A stretch of DNA of 64,000 nt from Ampullaceana balthica (taxonomy: Eukaryota > Mollusca > Gastropoda > Lymnaeidae): positions 62,001 through 126,000 of the forward strand of contig CALYLW010001376.1 in assembly GCA_944989445.1 (NCBI GenBank), read 5' to 3'. The notes under the pieces were generated by a model. The model was not told where the DNA came from. It made no database searches and was given only the letters and a program-made list of their open reading frames with translations. The translations under genes were made by a program, and so were the position numbers. Below, piece after piece: positions 11,201 to 19,900 of this stretch (positions are counted from its first letter, which is position 1; every line of letters starts with the position of its first letter).

Positions 11201-14200
11201 TGTACTAAAATACTCGTTGCTGCATGGCCGTAAGGCTAAAAAAAAATCCATTTAACTTTTTATATTGAAGTCTTCTTCACCTAGGGAAAAATGTAAACAA
11301 TTATTTAAAAATGTCATGTTTTAGAGTTTAGAGGTATTCCTTATACTTTAACTTACCGGATTATAATTGTATTACCTGTTTTTGCATATTACCAATTCAA
11401 GGGAAATGCCCACAAGATGTAACAACTGCTCATTAATAGTTTGGTCTGTTTTCATAATTACATTAGTGTGTGAACTGCTTGAATCTCATCTTAGTTTGTC
11501 GAACTCTGGGCATCCCGGCCAGGTGTGTGACCAACTTTGAATCCGCCCACGACTCGGACGGCTCAGTGAGTGTCGACTACTTCAAGGTCAGGAACACTTG
11601 GCAGGCTGAAGGGGACTCTGTCTGGTACAGCACTTAACATATATCATACCTCACTTAACTCACTTTACATACAGTAAATTCCTTTAAGCATATCACTACA
11701 ACGTATTTCATACTGCATGATAAACATATTGTATGGGGACTCAATAGGTCAGCATTTTTAGTTGAAGATGCCAGGAACATCAATCATTGTTTAAAAGTTA
11801 AGTAACTTTCCAAGGGTCTATTCAAAACTACTATTAACGTTATAACGGACCAATTAAATATAATATATGCGTTAGTGAAACATAGTAAATATACTCTCAA
11901 AATAAAGTTAAAAGGCATTATTTAAAAGTAATAACTAATTGCTTATAAATAATTAAAAATGTAAAGGTTTTTTTTTAAATGTTATCTCAACTCCCTTCAG
12001 TGACTTTTTTAAACTTTGAAAATTCTAAATGTTAGAATCTTTTAAAAACTTTTATTATTGGTAGATTTATGAGATTGGTTGGTACCTGTGGCCTAGAGCA
12101 GTGCTTCTCAAACTTTTTTTGTATTGCGGACCGGCAGGAATTTTTTCCATTGCACCAGGGACCGGTGAACTATTTTCCCTGTACTGACGTTGTAGCGAAA
12201 TGTCCTTTCTTTGTAATTTCTACGGACGGCATCGGATGGCCCACGGACCGGCACCGGTCCGCGGACCACCACTTTAAGAAGCACTGGCCTAGAGAACTGT
12301 GTATTTCAATTATCTGCAAGTTTGTAAAAATCAAATACTACTGACAAAATGATAGACTCACAGGCCACGTGATCTAAATTAAAAGAACTCGCCCTATGTA
12401 GTTAACATTTTCCAAACCTGATGCATGGACATCCACTTGCATTCAATCTAAGGACCAGGAAATGGCAAAGTTCAAAACATTTCTTTAAGGCCATGGGTTT
12501 TGTTGTTATTTTTCGTCGGAGTATTTTTAATTTCCTGTTTTGATGAAGCATAATTAATAATAATTATACAGCTCACGCCGTTAAAGCAGAGAGAAGCCAG
12601 TCAAGGCGAAATTATTTCCCTTATGGTGATTGTCACGTTATTGCGAAACGATGCAAATGACAGTGACTTATGACAGGGCATTCCTCTCGGTGAATATTTA
12701 CCATGATATTCACTGATCCAAGGGGCCGTCCATAAATGATGTCACGTGACTTTGGCCGATTTTTTCACCCCCCCCCCTCGTCACACGTAGTCACAAAAAG
12801 TTATACCCCCCTCCAATATTACGTCACAAGCTTTGCCACAAAAAAAAGGTGTATTTTATATTTGAAAATAAGCATGTTTCAAATCACTTTTTTTTTGGTC
12901 ATTTCAGTATGTATTTAGTGTTAGGCTGCACCTTAATATAGTAACACGCTTGAATCCATTGAAATTTGAAAACGTCATTAAAATAAATTGTAAGCAATCA
13001 AATATTTAAGTGGAACTTTTATTAAAAGTTGTGCATTTTGATGTGAACTGAAGGTTCTTAAAACACCCTCTCCCACCTCATCACACATCGTCACAAATGT
13101 GTGACCCCCCCCCCTGGTGCGTGACGTCATTTTATGGACGGCCCCCAATTTTTGTGTTGTCACAGTTATTGTATTTAGTGGACCTCAGCCTGTGTTAGAA
13201 TAATGTTATAGAGTTGACTCTCTTCCAGGAACTTCCACGTCTGGAACGAAGCTTGGATGTCCAGACCGGACTTACCCGTTGGTTACGGTGGCTGGCAGGC
13301 GTTTGATGCGACCCCCCAAGAAACCTCCGATGGTAAACATCTAGCGACCACTAGCGGATAGCGTGACCCAGCGGTTCTCAAAAGTGGGGCCCGCGGTTTC
13401 GGCAAGACCGTGAAAAACTAACGCATATTTATTAATGGTATAGGATCTATTATGTTTAAATTATAGGTTTATTAAAAAGGTCCGCGAGCTATCGAACAAT
13501 TTTAAAGGGATCCCCACATGCACGAAATTTTTAAAAAAAAATTGAGAACCGCTGGTGCAACTCTCGGTGTCTATTTATCGTATGCTGTGTGAACTGTTAT
13601 TCGACTGACTCAAATTGTAATCCCATGCTGCTATCTCAATGTGTCTTGTTTCACGTCTCCTACATGAACTATTGTGTGACTGGCGTAATCGCGTTCTATT
13701 ATCCCAATGTGTCTTTTTTCACGTCTCCTACATGAACTATTGTGTGACTGACGTAATCGCGTTCTATTATCCCAATGTGTCTTGTTTCACGTCTGCTCCA
13801 CGAACTGTTATTTGACTGAAGTAATCATCTGCTGCTCTAATCCCAAGATGTCTACTGCTGTGGCCCGGCCTCCGTGCGTGCCATCAGAGAGGGTCGGATT
13901 GAGCTTCCATACGACGGACCGTTCATATTCGCCGAGGTCAACGCCGACAAGGTCTACTGGTCACAGGATAACGTAGGGAAGCTGCAGTGTGTTGACCTCA
14001 ACTTTAATGCGTAAGTCTGGACACTGGCATAAGACAATGACAGGAAATGCACATTCCCAATAAAAATCATTTTATGTTAAAAAATACTTCTTTTTTGTTT
14101 TGTTTTTTGTTTGACGCAAATGCTTTCAATATTTATTTCCAATGATTTTTCTGCAGATTTAGCCGAAGATGTAAGAATTGAGCTAAGCCCAGTTTGTATC

Positions 14201-16964
14201 AATGACAATCATTAAATTTGAATTTCTAGCACTGTGTTAGCTATAACGATGGTGGGGACGCGGTGGTCGACTGGCGTACCGATGGTCACGGGTTCAAATC
14301 CATGTCAAGGCAAGGATTTGTTCCCGGGGCCTAGGGCGTCCCTGAGTCACCCAGCTCCGAATGGGTACCTAACACTAGTTTAGGCGGCTGGGTAATGCGT
14401 GGAACCCACAAAGCCGTGGCCTGTGAACGCTGCATCACTTGCCAACAGATCATCTGTCATGGTCTGTGGACGCAATTATCTTCTGCATAGAAGGAGCGTC
14501 TGTATAGATAAGATAACATAAGATAACGATAATGCTCTGTAACAGCACCCCATATAACTATTGACTGAATGTTTTCTCAGAATCGGCAAACACATCAGCA
14601 CAAAGGCCATCGACTCCAATGAGAGAGAGGACCTAACTGACCACTACAAGCCAAAAGAAGGTAAAAAAACACAACGCAACTAAACATGTTTTCAAACGTC
14701 TACTGTGGCAGTGCCTCATGGGAAAGTGAAATTTCTAATCCCCCTTTTTCACACAACAGCACATACTTCTTTCTCGTTCCGTTTTCTTTTCTTTTATCTT
14801 ATTTTATCTATTACAAACGCGTCCTTCAATACAAACAGATTACGCTTATCCATGGTTTAGGTCTATTCTTGCATTTTAATTAGAGTTTTAAATGTTGATT
14901 GTGCGTTGGTTTTTCTGGTTTGAGCAGGCAACTTATTCCACGCCCGAATTCTCGATGAGAAGAAGGAGGATTTGTCTGTGTTTGTTCTTGCTTACGAAAT
15001 AAGAAAATTGTTTTTATTCCTATGTCTATCTGAGTGTTGTATTACATTATTGTTGTACTGTATTACATTATTGTTGTACTGTATTACATTATTGTTGTAC
15101 TGTATTACATTATTGTTGTACTGTATTACATTATTGTTGTACTGTATTACATTATTGTTGTACTGTATTACATTATTGTTGTACTGTATTACATTATTGT
15201 TGTACTGTATTACATTATTGTTGTACTGTATTACATTATTGTTGTACTGTATTACATTATTGTTGTACTGTATTACATTATTGTTGTACTGTATTACATT
15301 ATTGTTGTACTGTATTACATTATTGTTGTACTGTATTACATTATTGTTGTACTGTATTACATTATTGTTGTACTGTCTTACATTATTGTTGTGTTGTATT
15401 ACATTATTGTTGTACTGTATTACATTATTGTTGTGTTGTATTACATTATTGTTGTACTGTATTACATTATTGTTGTACTGTATTACATTATTGTTGTACT
15501 GTATTACATTATTGTTGTACTGTATTACATTATTGTTGTGTTGTATTACATTATTGTTGTACTGTATTACATTATTGTTGTGTTGTATTACATTATTGTT
15601 GTACTGTATTACATTATTGTTGTGTTGTATTACATTATTGTTGTACTGTATTACATTATTGTTGTGTTGTATTACATTATTGTTGTACTGTATTACATTA
15701 TTGTTGTGTTGTATTACATTATTGTTGTACTGTATTACATTATTGTTGTACTGTATTACATTATTGTTGTACTGTATTACATTATTGTTGTACTGTATTA
15801 CATTATTGTTGTACTGTATTACATTATTGTTGTACTGTATTACATTATTGTTGTACTGTATTACATTATTGTTGTACTGTATTACATTATTGTTGTACTG
15901 TATTACATTATTGTTGTACTGTATTACATTATTGTTGTACTGTATTACATTATTGTTGTACTGTATTACATTAGTGTTGTACTGTATTACATTAGTGTTG
16001 TACTGTATTACATTATTGTTGTACTGTATTACATTATTGTTGTACTGTATTACATTATTGTTGTACTGTATTACATTATTGTTGTACTGTATTACATTAT
16101 TGTTGTACTGTATTACATTATTGTTGTGTCTGTATTACATTATTGTTGTACTGTATTACATTATTGTTGTACTGTATTACATTATTGTTGTGTTGTATTA
16201 CATTATTGTTGTGTTGTATTACATTATTGTTGTGTTGTATTACATTATTGTTGTGTTGTATTACATTATTGTTGTGTTGTATTACATTATTGTTGTGTTG
16301 TATTACATTATTGTTGTGTTGTATTACATTATTGTTGTGTTGTATTACATTATTGTTGTGTTGTATTACATTATTGTTGTGTTGTATTACATTATTGTGT
16401 GTTGTATAACATTATTGTTGTGTTGTATAACATTATTGTTGTGTTGTATTACATTATTGTTTTGTTGTGTTACATTATTGTTGTACTGTATTACATTATT
16501 GTTGTGTTGTATTACATTATTGTTGTACTGTATTACATTATTGTTGTACTGTATTACATTATTGTTGTGTTTTATTTCCAGGCTAGAATTAATTGCCTTA
16601 AGCATTTTTACTACTCTGCTCTTTGTTCTTTTACACTCAAGTGTTTCTGGGCTTAATGATTTAACATTTAACTAATGGCGTTGCTCTTGTCAATTTAGAA
16701 TATTCTCGAGTAATGAATAGGGTAGCTCTTTTCTAAAAATGTTCTTTTTATTTCTAGGTTCGCAGGCAGAGAGAGTGGTTGTGAGAAACGCCTACAGTAG
16801 CGGATCTAAGCGAGAGATCTCCAGTTTGTACAAGACAACTAGCAACGTAAGAAATGTCTACGTCTGTGAAACAAGTCTGCTCGGGGGTAGGGGAGGTGTG
16901 TGCATGTTGGAAGGGGTTGGAGATTAAATAGAATGAAGAGAGACATAAATAGAGAGACCCAATT

Positions 16965-16999
<35 letters not shown>

Positions 17000-19900
17000 A
17001 AGAGACAGAGGAAAGAGCGAGAGATAGGTGCAAGCAATGTTCCCTTTAAGCTGCGCAGCCATGCGGATATCTGACCTATGCACGGTGGTCGAGCGGCATG
17101 CGCCCTCGGCTGGCGTACCGAGGGTCACGGCTTCGAATCTCCGTGAAGGCGGAGATTTTTTTACCAACAGTGTCTCTGAGTTCACCCAGCTCCGAATGGG
17201 TACCTGACACTAGTTAGGGAAACAAAGACGGCTGGGAATAGCGCGGTCCCTCATAACCGTGGCCCGTGAACGCTGCGTCATTTGCCTATACGCTCTTAGC
17301 AGAACGGAGGACGCGATAATATTCTGTATAGGAGCGTCTATAGCAGATAGGAAAAGATACCGCGCGGCAGTTTAGAAATTACCGCGCGGCAGTTTAGAAA
17401 TTACCGCGCAGCAAATTTCGATAAGTTTAATGTTTTTAACTGTGTTTGTGAGGTGTAAAGTTTTGCACAAAAAATGGTTTCTGTACAACTCTGCATACGA
17501 GTTGATTAATTTGCACACGGGCCAACAAATCTTAGAGGGAACATTGGAAGCAACGTAAGTTTTTTAAATTATTTTTTTTATTAAGACGCTGACCCAATAT
17601 TTGATTGCCCATTGTCCACCATTCTAGGACGTGGAATTCAGAGTCTATCAAGACCAGGAGCACACATTTGTTGGGGACAACTTTGTTCTGTCGCTGGCCA
17701 TGAAGAACACCGGTGACCAGGACCGGACGGTGAGTGGACAGCTCGATGTCCACTCTATGTTCTACACAGGGATAGTGGCTGACCAAGTCAAGACGAGTCC
17801 GTTCAACAACGTCGTCATCAAGCCAAAACAAGGTACAACACCAAGTATATATAATGCTGCTGTCAGGGGCGTCACTGGGGTGGGTGTCACCCAGTGCGGT
17901 AAATAATGGTGTCGTCACGACTTACCCTATAAACCGGTTCCGAGTCAGCGCCGGCCAAATAACAGGAACATAGATCATTTTAAACGTTGGTGTCTAGCCC
18001 TTGTGATGCTGTCACCCGGTGCGGTCCGCATTCCCTTAGTGACGCCTCGGGCTGTTGTTATGGTGCCTAGGGGGTGAGGTTCGCTTGAAATAAATTCAAC
18101 TCAAGCCACGGGTTGAAATTTAACAGCAATTTAATACGTGAACTAGAACATAAAAAATGTTTAACAAGCAGGTCTATATGTCAACAAGTCGTTAACACGA
18201 TGCAGAAAAACATGCCAAACTCCTCAACTATTAATAACACAATGCGAGACACTTGTTCTTTTTTAACACTAGCGCTGAATTCATACATATAATAAAATTC
18301 ATCGAAGATACTAGATAATGAACATTCTCGATTTATCGGGAAGGTTAGAGATTACGGGCGAAACTTGAAGTGCGTTCTATTACGCTTCTAGATGGCTTCG
18401 CCTTAAAAAAAAGTACACAGATAATCTCTACACCAAATCTACTCAAAAGATATATATATATGTTCGTCCGTCGATACGACGAGGACCACTCTAGTCATCC
18501 GAGGGTTGTCTGTGTGTGCGCAGATGCTGATGAGGCCGATTCTTGCACGGAAAGTTCGGGAACAGAAGGGACAAGAGACGATTGGGACATCTCCAGGAGG
18601 GTTGACAGCATGGGCCTTTCGGGCTTGCCTCTTCTTTTCTGCAGCGGTGATCCGGTTTGCCTCGCATGTCTTGGCATCTTCGTGGATGGAAGAGCGCCAG
18701 GTGGATCGGTCCATTGCAGCTCATTCCCATGTGTCTGGATTGATGGCAAACGCTTTCATTGAGGCTTTCAGTGTGTCTTTGAAGCGTTTCTTTGGCCCAC
18801 TGTGGGACCGCTGGCCATACTGGAGCTCACCCTAGAAGATTCTCTTTGTCAGTCTCTCATCTGGCATTCGGACAACGTGCCCTGCCCAGCGAAGCTGGGT
18901 CTGCATCAGGAGGGTGAAGATGCTGGGGAGACCTGCCTTGGTCAGTACCACTGTGTCTGGAATTTTGTTCTGCCACTTTATGCCGAGAATCTTCCTGGGG
19001 CTTGTTGTATGAAAGTGGTTAAGCTTTCTAGCATGGCGCTGATAAACAGTCCAAGTTTCACAAGCATATAGCAGTGTGGGGAGCACCACTGCCATGTACA
19101 CTTTCAGCTTGTTCTGGATGGTAATGCCTCTTCTGTTCCAGACATTAGGGTACAACCTGCCGAAAGTGGAGCTGGCTCTGGCAATTCTGACATTCACTTC
19201 GTCATCGATGTATCAACATACGTAATTCCCGTAATGAATGTAATGCTTCTTGGATGTAATGCTGATTTGTTCAATAGTGCGCACCAAAAATTACTGCACC
19301 AAATATAACTCTTTTCGGACGTTCCGCATAAAATTGTTCAATATGATAATAAATGAATCAAATAAAAATCAATTAAATAAATGAAAGTTCTGTATTACGT
19401 TATTTTTACACGCTTTTATTTAAGTCACACTGTTTGTATGTTGTATCCATCCTTCAAATCTTGAAACGTAAAATTAAACCACTTCTGATGGTCCTAGAGA
19501 TCTATCTGATGTGTATTTATTTTGAAAACTTCCGTCATTTTTGACGGGTGATACACCAGTTAAGTAATAGGTCACTGCAAAAATACATAACATATAGCTT
19601 GTATCTAATACTAATACTATGCTTTAGTGTTTAGTATGAATAATAATGCGTTCCGGTGAAACTTTTCAGCACGTTATTTTCTGTGACGTGTTGGTGACGT
19701 AATGGTCTTCTGGTGCATTTGACTTGGGAAAAACGCTGACTTATATTTTTTAATGTTTTTTTTTAATCAACATCTTCACGGGGTTATAAGAAAATAAATA
19801 GGTGTGTGTTGTGTTTTGGTTTAAAGATTTGACTTAATCAGAACATGTAAATTTTGTAGTTGTTTTTTTACTGATGATTTTGTTTCTGTTGGTCGTTTAC

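Noticed and set aside
14972..16675. Open frames of 567 and 540 codons (ITLLLYC- and YYIIVVL-type repeats)
   Set aside because: They are translations of the 21-bp array inside a LINE; several frames are open at once because the period is a multiple of three.
18370..18835. Plus-strand ORFs of 109-130 codons
   Set aside because: Shadows of the minus-strand LINE remnant carrying [13 protein letters not shown].
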